64,000 bases of DNA from Suillus spraguei. Its lineage: Eukaryota > Basidiomycota > Agaricomycetes > Boletales > Suillaceae. The position numbers and the translations under genes were made by a program. The stretch spans positions 62,001 to 126,000 of the forward strand of contig JABCPU010000138.1 in assembly GCA_016800925.1 (NCBI GenBank), in the 5' to 3' direction. Of the stretch, positions 9,834-20,555 are shown one piece after another (position 1 is the stretch's first letter; the number at the start of each line of letters is the position of its first letter). The notes below the pieces were generated by a model. It ran no database searches, was not told the DNA's origin, and saw only the letters and a program-made list of their open reading frames with translations.

Positions 9834-10172
9834 ATGGTAAAATATTGGGGATATGTAGTGAGCGATAGTTGGTTTTACCAGCGAGCCCTTGATGTGGGCT
9901 ATCCACCCGCCAAGACACTCGAAGAGTCACGTGGTATCATTAGCCTGGCTTCACGGGATGTTATGGCTGCAACGGGCGTGCTCTCCTACGCCCGAATTCG
10001 TCGAGTGAAAACTCCCAAGGGAAAATCCTTCTGGTGCATTGCCCTCGCTTGCGACGATCCTTGTGCTGCGGGGGAACGCCTACCAACCTACGCGCCGCCG
10101 GAGGCAACGTACAAGGCTTTGAAGGAGGCGCTAGGGAAGGAGGGACCGCCTCACTGGTATCGAGCTATTTGA
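9834..10172 (+). CDS. Small conserved hypothetical protein (112 aa)
   Basis: ATG 9834 gives MVKYWGYVVSDSWFYQRALD...GPPHWYRAI and a TGA at 10170. A plausible intron ends just upstream (TATCTAG at 9820-9826), which supports this start. The protein is soluble, with no signal peptide or membrane segment. A central region SFWCIALACDDPCAAGE holds three Cys. I recall small proteins of this type (around 110 aa, YxPPxATYKALKEAL near the end) in Agaricomycetes, without known function. It appears intact. Confidence 0.65.
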   Translation: MVKYWGYVVSDSWFYQRALDVGYPPAKTLEESRGIISLASRDVMAATGVLSYARIRRVKTPKGKSFWCIALACDDPCAAGERLPTYAPPEATYKALKEALGKEGPPHWYRAI

Positions 10173-11998
10173 AATAAAACGTCGATGAGCTTTCTATGTC
10201 GCAAATAGACGCGCAACTAATGTTTATTTCCCTTAGGGAAAGCACACACAAGTCTCGTCGTATTGTCACGTGCATCGCCACACCGTCAAAGTTATTGAAT
10301 CTCAGGGCGTGATAGTGTATTGACGTATATGGTTATTTTCTGCCACTTATACGTATGTGTTCATGTATTGGTTTGAATGGGAAGAAGGGCTAGGATGCCA
10401 AGGATCCTCTATAAGCTCCCCGCTTTGGTCAGTTCCCACTATATCCTATTGCATTGAGAAATCATTAAGGTGTTGCGAATTGAAGCTGCCCAACATCTGG
10501 GTTCATTCATTCTGTGCTGCCACGATGAAAACTCGAAACTCTGCCGAATACATGCAGACTTGAGTGACACCACAGGCATCAGTTACTGGCGCTTACTAAA
10601 TAGCTGAGGGATTCATCAGACACCAGATGCTAACCTCTCAAATTATTCCTTCTGAATTTGTAGCTCGTGCGTAGAGGTTTATGCACCTTTGGATAATGGT
10701 GTGTAAGTTCAACGCATTCTCACAACTCTTGTTTTTCAACAATATGGCGTAGGTACCAGCTTCTTTGTCCTTGGAGCACCTTCCCGCACAATCCTCGCGG
10801 TGTCACACTCGTCTGTGATGTTGGCTGAATTGTGTAAGGAAACTGAAAAAAAACGAGTGGCAAGGGTATTTAAAGCAATATATTGCAAAGCATCGCAACA
10901 ATCTTCGTAAATCTGCTGACCGCTTTCACATGGGAATATTTAGCATTGTCGAGGAAAGACGAATTTGCAAACACACTAGCTCAGTAGCACGATTTGCTTC
11001 GCGAGGTTTTGCACTTAAATGGATTGACAACAAATTTAATGCGCACGTGTTCATGAAGTTAAATACAAACTGAGACTGAGAGGCTCGAGGAGGGAGGTTT
11101 CAATGTACTGAAGTGAAAGACACTTCGGTGAAGTTCCCCGTGCTACGGATGGATATCATTTGGTGTTCACACAATACATTTTTGCTAGCTCGGCATGACT
11201 ACGACCTGAATGCAGCTTACTCGAGCATCAAAAGCATGAGTCTGTGATACAACAAAACCATAACAACAGACTCGTGCATACCGCACGTTTATTGGTTAAA
11301 TTATCTATCGAAACAGTATATTTCATTGAACACGGACAATGTTCCAGTATATCATTGAGTGCAAACACCATTGTAAGATATGCCAGTGTGGGTATTACTT
11401 CTCAATGGTCAGATTGTCTGTACGGAATGATTATTTGCGAACCATCACTTGAAGCCGTACATTATGTGGAGCACGAACAATGTTCCAGTATATCATAGAG
11501 TAGATATAAATTCTCGACGGATAGATTTTCTAGTCTGTCGCTGATAGGTGCAAACTGCCCAGTGAGAACCATCCGGAACAAAGTACCGCATCAGATAATT
11601 CCTTCGGAAAAAATCAAAACCGTACAGTTTTGATGGACTTCAAAGAATTCGTAGTAGTGACAATATTTACAATTGATCCGAAAGTCGGTGTAGTGGTGTA
11701 AGGATGCAAAGTGGCAGTGCTAGATTGTAATGTCGCACAATCTTTGGCATTGTGACTATTGGGAACTTTTCTGGCCTCTCCAGCCACAACATTCCGAAGA
11801 TCTCGTAGATCACTAAACTACAACACGGGCACGTTAAGGCAGCCTGAGAATGGCTTTTAGGCATTTACGGGGACATATTCCAAAATATTTTCTAGTGGGA
11901 TTTACTGCACTGCGGCTTTGTTGCCACAATAAAGGCAAGTATTCGAAAAACTACTAAATGGAACCTTTGGGAACTGATTGCAAGCATACACAGTGGAA
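10173..11998. other. 1.8-kb stretch with no recognisable gene
   Basis: The reading frames are short and none is convincing. A short repeat CAATGTTCCAGTATATCAT occurs at about 11338 and 11467, in both cases after a GAGCACG/GAACACG-like context. The stretch is inside the inverted block and may be decayed transposon. Confidence 0.55.
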
Positions 11999-12015
11999 GT
12001 GCTAAATTTTTTCAA

Positions 12016-13662
12016 GTACACAGAGCAATCGCGAAACTATCACCGTTCAAAGCCCCAGGACCCAATGGGATAAGCAACGTAGTATTCATGAAATGCGCTG
12101 ACCTTCTTGTACCATTCATGGCACCAATATACAGAGCTACGTTCACCCTCGAAGTGTACCCGAACGAATGGAAATGTTCCTCGACGATCGTACTCAGGAA
12201 GCCAGGAAGGCCAGACTACAGTGTCCCGAAGGCATATAGACCGATAACGCTATTAGACACGATGGCTAAGATCCTTTCATCATGTGTTGCCGACGATCTA
12301 ACATATATTGCAGAAGAACACCATCTATTACCCCCAACCCACTTCGGCGGTCGACCGGGACGATCAACGGTAGACTCCCTCCACCTGCTAACTAAGTTCA
12401 TAACAGATTCCTGGGCGTCGAAAACAAACAACCACGTTTCCCTACTCTTCCTTGACGTAAAGGCGGCCTTCCCGAGCGTGGTAGCAAGCAAGCTACTACA
12501 CAACCTCAGAAAAGCAAGAATACCAAAGGAATATGTAGATTGGTACAAACGAAGACTGGACAACAGAACGACGCATCTCTTTTTCGACGACTACCAGTCA
12601 AACTTGTTCAATGTGTCAGATGGACTAGACCAGGGATGTCCGCTATCCCCAATGGGCTTCATCTTCTACAACGCACCAGTCCTGCGAGTCGCAGACCCGA
12701 GACCCAGCAAAGGAGAACTGAGTCTAGGATTCATCGACGATGTAGCGCTAATAGCAAGAGGGCGCTCATACGAGGAATCAAACGCAAAGGTCAAAAACAT
12801 GATGGAAAAGCAAGGAGGTGCACTTGACTGGAGCGAGGAATACAACGCTGAGTTTGAGCTAGACAAAACCGCACTAATTTGTCTTTCCAGGATACGAGTT
12901 CGAAGCACCGAAAACCCCAACAAGACAGTCCCTACGCCACGAGTACCCATCACCATCCGCGATCACACAATCCAACCTTCGAAGTCGCACAAATTTCTAG
13001 GAATCATCATCGACGAAAATCTAAACTTCAAGGAGCAGGCGGCCCACGCACTGGCCAAAGGAACGAAGTACGCGCTAGCATGTAGCCGGATGATACGTCC
13101 GACGAAGGGAATACACGGGAAACTGATGAAAAAACTGTATGAGGGAGTAATCGTCCCGAAGATGTTGTACGCCGCAGATGTGTGGTGCGCAGGTCTAGTA
13201 GAAAAGGGGAGGGGGAAAAGGGGGAAAGGGCGAGGAGCAAGAGGCTTCGCCTCGCAGATGGCGCGAGTGCAGAGAATGGCAACTATATCAATTGCGGGAG
13301 GACTAAGATCAAGTCCCACAGACATGCTAGACGCGCACGCTAATGTACTACCTTTTCAGCAGACTCTTCGAAAAGCGTGCTACAGAGCCACGCTCAGAAT
13401 GGCGACACTCCCACAGAAACATCCACTAGCCAAGGGAATCAAGAACGCATACGATTACGGCAAAGAGAGAGATTTTAAGGGGAAAAAACGCTATCCATCC
13501 CCACTGCATAAGCTGATGTACGAATTCAGGATCAACCCATCGACGGTGGAAAAGATAGACCCAGTCAGACACTACCCCAAGTGGGAGCCGGATGTAGACA
13601 TCCACATAGCGGAGAAGGCCGAGACAGCAAAGATAGAAACGGACTCGCCGATGAAAACCTAA
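12016..13662 (+). pseudogene. LINE B reverse transcriptase frame
   Basis: The frame is open from the LINE start; the first ATG is 12088. RT motifs in order: KPGRPDYSVPKAYRPITLLD (domains 1-2), THFGGRPGRST, LLFLDVKAAFPSV (motif A, catalytic Asp), GLDQGCPLSPMGF (motif B) and LGFIDDVALIA (motif C, FIDD in place of the more usual FADD/YADD). It ends at 13662 about 70 bp after the frame in which RNase H continues, so there is a one-base shift between about 13590 and 13660. Compare LINE C, where RT and RNase H are one frame. Confidence 0.9.
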
Positions 13663-14624
13663 GGGCGTACTCAGACGGGTCAATGGTGGATGGGGGAGTT
13701 GGAGGAGCAGCAGTGGTCATGAGAGGCAACGAAGTGATAGGAAGCAAGAGGTTTCACTTGGGGAGCGACCGCGAGCATACGGTCTATGAAGCAGAGTTGG
13801 TGGGGATGATATTAGCAGTACAACTGCTGAAGGAGACGGGAGGAAGAAGGGGCACCATATCCCTAGGTGTCGACAATCAGGCAGCGATAAGAGCAACCGA
13901 AGCTTTCCGCTCACAGCCAGGACACTACCTCATGGACCAATTCCACGATGATCTTAGAAGACTCATCCCTGAGCACGACGAAAGAAAACTCAAAGTCAGA
14001 TGGACGCCAGGCCATGTAGGGATACCAGGGAATGAAGAGGCAGACACTCACACGAAACGCGCCGCACGAGGCGAATCATCAGACACACGAGCCCAGCCAA
14101 AGTCGCTCCTAACCGAGGAAGGAGAACTCAGAATCCTACCAAGGAGCAAAGCGGCACTAAGACAACACTTCTACGCAAAGATCAAAAAAGAGGCCACCAC
14201 CATCATGGAGAACTCACCGCGCTACACACTGCTCAAATCAGTCGACACGTCAGCACCATCAAAGAAGTTTGCAAAGAAGATAGAGAAGCTACCGAGACGT
14301 CACAGCTCACTGATGTTTCAACTCCGCACGGGACATATAGCGCTCAACAAACACCTCAAACGAATAGCGAAATCCCCAACGGCGCGTTGCCCAGCATGCG
14401 AAAACCATGACGAAACGGTACACCACTTCATCCTAGTCTGCCCAGCATACGTGAACCAGAGAGAACAAATGAGGAAAGAAGTCGGAGCAAGACAATGCAA
14501 AATCGAGTACCTGCTGAACGAAAGCAAGGGAATGAGAGCAACGTTGACGTACATCGCGCGCACGAGAAGATTGGAACAAACCTTCGGAGATGTAACCCCC
14601 CCAGCGGAAAAGGAGAAGGAATAG
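13581..14624 (+). pseudogene. LINE B RNase H domain and CCHC C-terminus
   Basis: The frame carries LRAYSDGSMVDGGVGG (RNase H first Asp), a Glu in the YEAELVGMILAV block, VDNQAAI (Asp) and GNEEADTHTK (last Asp), so all four catalytic positions are present. It ends with a C-x2-C-x8-H-x4-C zinc-type motif (CPACENHDETVHHFILVC) and PPAEKEKE. It is overlapped by and out of frame with the RT ORF. The true translation start is upstream in the RT. Confidence 0.9.
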
Positions 14625-14836
14625 AGGAAACGCGACAACAAGTCGCACAAATCATATCAAGAGCCTGAAGAAGGCCCTAACGTCCGCGCGCAAGCCAGGA
14701 CCACTGTATAGCATAGACAACCAAAAAACGGACCAAAGCATATACGAATAGATTAGATGTACAGTAGGTAGTGTCCATCATAGGGCATAGCCCCAACGGA
14801 CAATAAACAAGGATCAAAAAAAAAAAAAAAAAAAAA

Positions 14837-17800
14837 GAGCTTGCAGGTGCTCAGCATATTGAACAAATATCTACAGACAACATTCCACCAGCCACCATGG
14901 AGAGTGATGTCTTGGGGGGTAGAGAGAAGCTGATGGCCTTTACAAGTGGGCACATCTTGCTTGTAAATCAATCCAAGCACCCCCTCCTGGCTTATCCTTA
15001 TCTCCAATTGAGTCCTTCGATGCTGTGGTGTCCTGCAGTGCCGCTGAGCAGGAACACTTTTGTATCATACATATCAGTTCATTTTGACAGATATCATATA
15101 GTGGATCATTACAGTCGTATGGTCAGTGCATGTGATCTTCATAGTAACCTCAGCGGTGAGTTCTGGATACAAACTAGAAGGAATTATGTAAATACAAATT
15201 CCAGCAAGGTTGCGGCGAGATTTATTCTCACGCAGCTCCAGGAGGTTTTTCCCTGACTCTGCTTCATTGTGTTCCACCATATCAATAGGCATTCTGCCCA
15301 GATGCAACTTGAACACCCCGATGAGGATTTACCTGCCATCCAGGTCTCTTTGTGCGAATTTGTCTCAGCTGCAGAACAAATGTTCATACCAGACCAACTA
15401 GACAACTTCCTTCGCTTTGTCCTTGCTGGACGCCTCCAACACCATGATAAGCATGCTCGAATATTTATAAATGCCAGACAAGGAGCCCTTGCACCTCACA
15501 TTTCCAAATATCAATTATACAGAGATGTGGACTCTGTTATAGGCATCACTCAAGATTTACCATTCCAATTGCCTATGGCTATCTTTCCCTTGGCATCATT
15601 CCGTGATTCTCTTACAGAAGACAACCATCTAAAATGCCCTCTATCTTGTCCAAAGGTGAGTGAATTCACATCAAACATCCAACATTCTGACCAGGGCACT
15701 TTTACAGGAGGTTGTAGGCATCCCACTTCACCGAATTCCTAACATGGCATTGGGAAAAGTTGATCGACGTCATGTCACCCGCATCTTCTTCCCTCGATTG
15801 TATTGCCAAGGAAAAAAATCTGCCATTTCTCCAGAGACCATGACCTTAATCTATGAAAAGTGCCTTCGTCCTACCATTGTTGGTCTTAACCCAGTTGATC
15901 GGAGCCGATGGCCAATCACTTATTCAGCTGCCATGACTTTGTATTGTGATCAGAAGGGACAATTTCACTTTGGCACAGTTGATTTCCCTTCTAATCTCCT
16001 GGACCAGCTTGGACGCAAACTTCTTGAAATGTTCCAGATGCAAGATGGATTGCAGGATGCATTTTTTGTGCATGAGCTGCGAGGGACAAAAGGAGCATCT
16101 CACCATGATCCATGCAAAGCAGCTGCCAGACATACTGCTCTCAATACGGTGTTTCGTGTTTTTGACATGGCGCTGGTTAGGCCGGAGGACTGGGTGGTCG
16201 ATATTGGACTGGAGATTCAACATGAAGGCCACATATTACAGTGGCTTACCAAAGGCCATCGTCGTTTACTGCAGTTCCTTTTGCCATCCAGTACAGAACA
16301 CAAGATAGATTCCATTCTGGCTTCTCAAACTCAGTATCGTTGCGACCTCTCAGCACAATTAGAGGATCTTGGAGGATTCCGGGCCCATCCAGGTTCTCGT
16401 GGAAAGGACGATCAAGTTTATTATATAAATGCCTATACCACAGACAAATGTGCCACTTATCAGCTCCATGATGGCATCTTCAAGCGTCGTCAGGCTTGGC
16501 ACTTATTCCCAGCCAGTATAGGGAAGCTTATAAAGGATCTTGAACGCATGGCAGAAATATTTCGGCTTTGTGGGAATTCTCCTGATGTAGGTGGACATGA
16601 AGGGAACGCACGGTTGGAGGTTCGGGTACCATTTGGTCTGGCAGACCAGGTGCTCTCCCAAATGCCAGATGCAGTGATACAGGATACGATTGTTACCTTT
16701 GATTGCAAATTATTTTGGTGAGCATTTTGGTAACTCTAGTCGGTCTTATCCAAGGTACTAATGTGAAATACAATTGGAAGGTACTTCAAGTACTACCGCA
16801 TGGCTGCACTTTATCACCTTGTCAAAAACCTACAGAACGCTGATAGAGCTGTCCGTCTCCAGCATGGGTCATTGCAATTAGGCGTTCTCATTCCTTACCA
16901 GATCAATGCCCTCATTTACCGCCCAGCAGAGGGTCAAGCAGAGAATATTTTGTTGGAAGCTTCCTGCCAGCACATACCTGTGGATGGTGCAAACGGGCTA
17001 AGCTCACGTCCAATTATGTATGGGAGAGGCACATACTTTCTTTCAGATGTGATCAATGATGCCGGTACTTATCGCCTTCCCAACATCAGATCAATTGATG
17101 CAAACACCTTACTGGCTTTGTACCGAAGAGATTTTATGGAGGACATCGAAGTAGAGTTTTCAGACTCTCATATTTCAAACCGCTCTAGAGGCCTAAGGAT
17201 CAGCCACCCATCAAGGAAACGCAAGACAACCTACATCAGGAAATTCACACATTCCTTGACGTGCCCTTATGCGGACTTATTTACACTTAACTGCCTTGGT
17301 GAAATTGAATCTACTTGTCCAAAATTTCAATGTGAATGAATTCAGAAAAAAAAAGTTGAGATATATTAATATACATGTTTTATTGTATTTCGCACTCAAA
17401 AAATATAAGATATGCCAGGTGAATGATGTGAGAGAGAGCAAACAAGTTTTGAGATAAGTGAGTTAAGCTGATTAAGCATGTTAAGGAATGTGTGAATTTC
17501 CTGATGTATATGATCCATGATAGTGATGAATCAGAGGCCAGCAGTGACCAGGGAGATGCCTATGTTGAAGAAGATATGGAGGAACCAGAGAAAGTGCTTG
17601 CAGGGCATTGGCGTTTGATGCCTCTTCTAGGAAGATGACAGATTCCATCATATCTAGCGAGCTGTCTGCTATTTAGCGTCAGTTTGCATCTGATATATTT
17701 CAGCTGGCACCATCTCCCAAGCTCGCCACAAATTCCCCTTGGGTCTTGCTGAATCCAATGCAGAGGATGAATGCCAAGGTTGACGTCTTTCATTCATTGG

Positions 17801-18201
17801 ATCTCACTAGCATTTTCCGTCATGTTCAATATCGCATTATCAGCAATCCTGATTGGAATAACCTGGTATTCAGACGCTATTTTCCTGCCAAAGGAGCCTC
17901 AACAGCTAAGGCCCTTCAGCAATTTCCATCAGCTTCATACTATAGGCGATGGCAAGCTCTTATGAAGGGACTTGATGAAGACAATGTAGAGAGCATTCTG
18001 AACAGCTACTTGATGCCGTGGTTTGACCAATTCCACTGGGTACCCCATCCTGAAAGCGACCGCATGTGGTCTACAAAAAAAGGCGGTAAGGAGTGGATGG
18101 TGCTACCTCCTGGAGAACAGACGAATTGCCCTCGCATAGCAGTCAATCCAAGATTTATAGGCAAAGACGCAGCTGTGGTGCTGGAGGCAGGACATTCTTA
18201 A
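14837..18201 (+). pseudogene. 3' half of the large gene of unknown family, cut off by inversion and broken by MITE 3
   Basis: The coding starts right at the LINE border (GAQHIEQISTDNIPP, MESDVLGGREKLMAF). Introns at 15656-15707 (52 bp) and 16718-16780 (63 bp) splice cleanly in frame (CPK|EVVGIPLHRIPN; CKLFW|YFKYYRMAALYH). One to two further introns between 14950 and 15290 are likely but unresolved. The long body (15293-17233) holds GKVDRRHVTRIFFPRL, a DWVVDIGLEIQHEG block and INAYTTDKCATYQLH. MITE 3 at 17234-17506 interrupts it; removing the MITE plus one TA gives KTTYMIHDSDESEASS, an acidic tail ending at a TGA at about 17638. A further C-terminal-like piece (17701-18201, SPWVLLNPMQRMNAK...VVLEAGHS) follows after stops. 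I recognise no domain. The long conserved-looking frames and paralogous 5' end at 27.2 kb suggest a dispersed multi-copy family, perhaps an undescribed mobile element. Confidence 0.65.
17234..17506 (-). mobile_element. MITE copy 3 (TSD TA)
   Basis: Same 273-bp element in reverse orientation, flanked by TA at 17232-17233 and 17507-17508. It lies inside an exon; the precise empty site is in frame on both sides. Confidence 0.95.
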
Positions 18202-18316
18202 AGGTAGCATGAGTAAGGTAGCAGATCTCCATTAATGCCGACTTTCAGTACCTTTCATCTTCATTCACCTCTCTGTCAAAGTCTAAGTCATCATTTTCTG
18301 TCAACCAATGTTGGTA
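18202..18316. other. Short spacer between the gene half and MITE 4
   Basis: No gene is seen. It ends with TA at 18315-18316. Confidence 0.5.
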
Positions 18317-18589
18317 CATCAGGAAATTCACACATTCCTTAACATGCTTAATCAGCTTAACTCACTTATCTCAAAACTTGTTTGCTCTCTCTCACATCAT
18401 TCACCTGGCATATCTTATATTTTTTGAGTGCGAAATACAATAAAACATGTATATTAATATATCTCAACTTTTTTTTTCTGAATTCATTCACATTGAAATT
18501 TTGGACAAGTAGATTCAATTTCACCAAGGCAGTTAAGTGTAAATAAGTCCGCATAAGGGCACGTCAAGGAATGTGTGAATTTCCTGATG
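18317..18589 (+). mobile_element. MITE copy 4, chimeric flanks (TA left, TG right)
   Basis: Same 273-bp element as the others. Left flank TA (18315-18316), right flank TG (18590-18591). The right side runs straight into the RNase H region of LINE C, whose 3' end is missing. Non-matching flanks indicate that this copy is the product of recombination between two MITEs, one at a TA site and one inserted in the LINE at TG. Confidence 0.9.
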
Positions 18590-18590
18590 T

Positions 18591-20555
18591 GCTCTCTCCT
18601 CTGGCCGCTCTCTTCGCCTGTTCATCAGCTGCTTCATTGCCAGGGATTCCCTTGTGGCCAGGCGTCCACCGTATCGTTAGTTTGCGGGTGTCATGTGCTG
18701 GGATGAGTCTGCGCAAATCGTCATGGAACTTGTCCATGAGGTGGTGCCCCGGCTTGGAGGCAAAAGCCTTGGTGGCGTGGATGGCTGCCTGGTTGTCGAC
18801 GCCCAGGGACATGGTTCCTTTCCCCCCTTCTTCCCTCAGCAACTCTACTGCCAGTATCATCCCTATTAGCTCTCCCTCATAGACCGTGTGCTCCTGGTCA
18901 TCTCCCAGGTGGAACCGTCTCTCCTTCACCATCTCTCCGTTTCTCATCAAGACTGCCACTCCTCCTACTCCACCGTCTATGGCCGAGCCATCTGAATATA
19001 CTCTCAAATCTTCTTCCGCCTCTGCGTCTTGTCTTACTGCCGTGATTATGTCTCCTGCTGTCTCCGTGCTGGCATCGGAGGACCATTTGGGGTAGTGGCG
19101 TGTCGGGTCAATGGTTTCGATAGCGTGTGGGTTGAGGCCGAATTCATTGAGGAGTCGGTGTAATGGTGACGGGTGTCTTTTGCAACTTTCGAAGTTCCTT
19201 CTGGTACATGAGTTGTACGCTGCGCGGATGCCCTTGTGGAGGGGGTGGGTCTTGTCTAGTGTTACCATGCGTAGAGTAGCTCTGTGGCATACTTTGCGCA
19301 ATAACTGTTGGAAGGGGAGTATGTTAGTGTGCGCATCAAGGACATCTGTGGCGGTGGTTCTCATCCCGCCCGTGATCATCGTCGTTGCCATTCTTTGTAC
19401 TCGTTCCATCTTTGAGGCGAAGCCTCGTGCTCCTCTTCCTGCGTTTTTCTTCCCTCTTCCTTTCGCAATCAGTCCTGAACACCATACATCGGCGGCATAG
19501 AGCATCTTAGGAATCACTACACCTTCGTACAGTTTCTTCAACAGTCGTCCATGGACTCCCTTTGCTGCTCGTGTCATTCTTTGGCATGCCATTACATATT
19601 GTGTTCCCTTTGCCAGCGCATACGTGGCGTGTTCCTTGAAGGTGAGTTCGTCGTCTACTATAACTCCCAAAAATTTGTGGGATTTGGAGGGTTCGATAAC
19701 GTGGTTGCGGATGGAGACGGATGGGCGGGGAACTGGGAGAGTCTTGTTCCTCTGGTTGGGGTCGGTGATTCGTTTCCTTGAGACGCAAAGGAGGGCCGTC
19801 TTATCTAGTTCGAAGTCAGCGTTATGTTCTCTGCTCCAATCCAGCGCGCCCCCTTGTTTCTCCATCATATTCTTAAGCTTTCCGTTTGCTTTGTCGTAAT
19901 CTTTACCTCGCGCTGCCAGTGCGATGTCGTCTATAAAACCTAGACTCAGCTCTCCTCGTTTCGGGTCAGTGTTAGCTACTCGTAATACAGGGGAATTGTA
20001 GAATAAAAATCCTATAACCGACAAGGGACATCCTTGGTCGACACCATTTGAGACATTGAAGAGATCGGATCTGTAGTCGTCGAAATGCAGAGTTGTTTTT
20101 CTGTTGCTGAGTCGATTGCTGTACCAGTTGATATATTCCAGTGGGATTCCCGCGTGTCTCATGTTGTGTAGCATGCGATTGACTACTACAGACGGGAAGG
20201 CTGCCTTGACGTCTAGGAATAGTATTGAGACGAAGGGTTCCGCTGAGGCCCACGCATCTGTTGTGAATTTTGTCAGCAAGTGCAGGGAGTCTACTGTCGA
20301 TTTCCCTGGTCGTCCACCGAAATGCGTCGGGGGTAGAAGGTTGTGACGTTCTGCTATATAGACTAGGTCATTGGCTACGCAGGAGGACAGAATTTTACCC
20401 ATGATGTCGAGCAGGGTTATTGGTCGGTAAGCTTTCGGTAGACTATAGTCTGGTCTTCCTGGTTTTCGTAGGACTACCGTTGACGACAATTTCCAGTCTT
20501 CGGGGTAGTGTTCAAGTGCGAATGTTGCACGAAAGATGGGTCCCATGTATGGCAC
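18591..20555 (-). pseudogene. LINE C reverse transcriptase and RNase H frame
   Basis: The frame is open for about 655 codons. RT motifs are KPGRPDYSLPKAYRPITLLD, FLDVKAAFPSV, GVDQGCPLSVIGF and LGFIDDIALAA. RNase H motifs are LRVYSDGSAIDGGVGG, EGELIGMILAV, VDNQAAIHATKAF and GNEAADEQAK. It ends at MITE 4. The first ATG (MPYMGPIFRATFALEHYP) is artificial: a one-base deletion near 20595 separates it from the endonuclease frame. Confidence 0.92.

Larger units (their letters stand above)
12013..14836 (+). mobile_element. LINE copy B, Tad-like non-LTR retrotransposon, 5' truncated
   Basis: The copy begins within the RT region (…HRAIAKLSPFKAPGPNGIS) and ends in a 21-nt poly(A) (14816-14836). It encodes reverse transcriptase, RNase H and a CCHC end in one polyprotein that is frameshifted. 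The 5' flank GTGCTAAATTTT (11999-12010) is not matched at its own 3' end. Instead the 3' flank GAGCTTGCAGG (14837-14847) matches the 5' flank of copy A. The endonuclease domain and ORF1 are missing. Confidence 0.95.
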
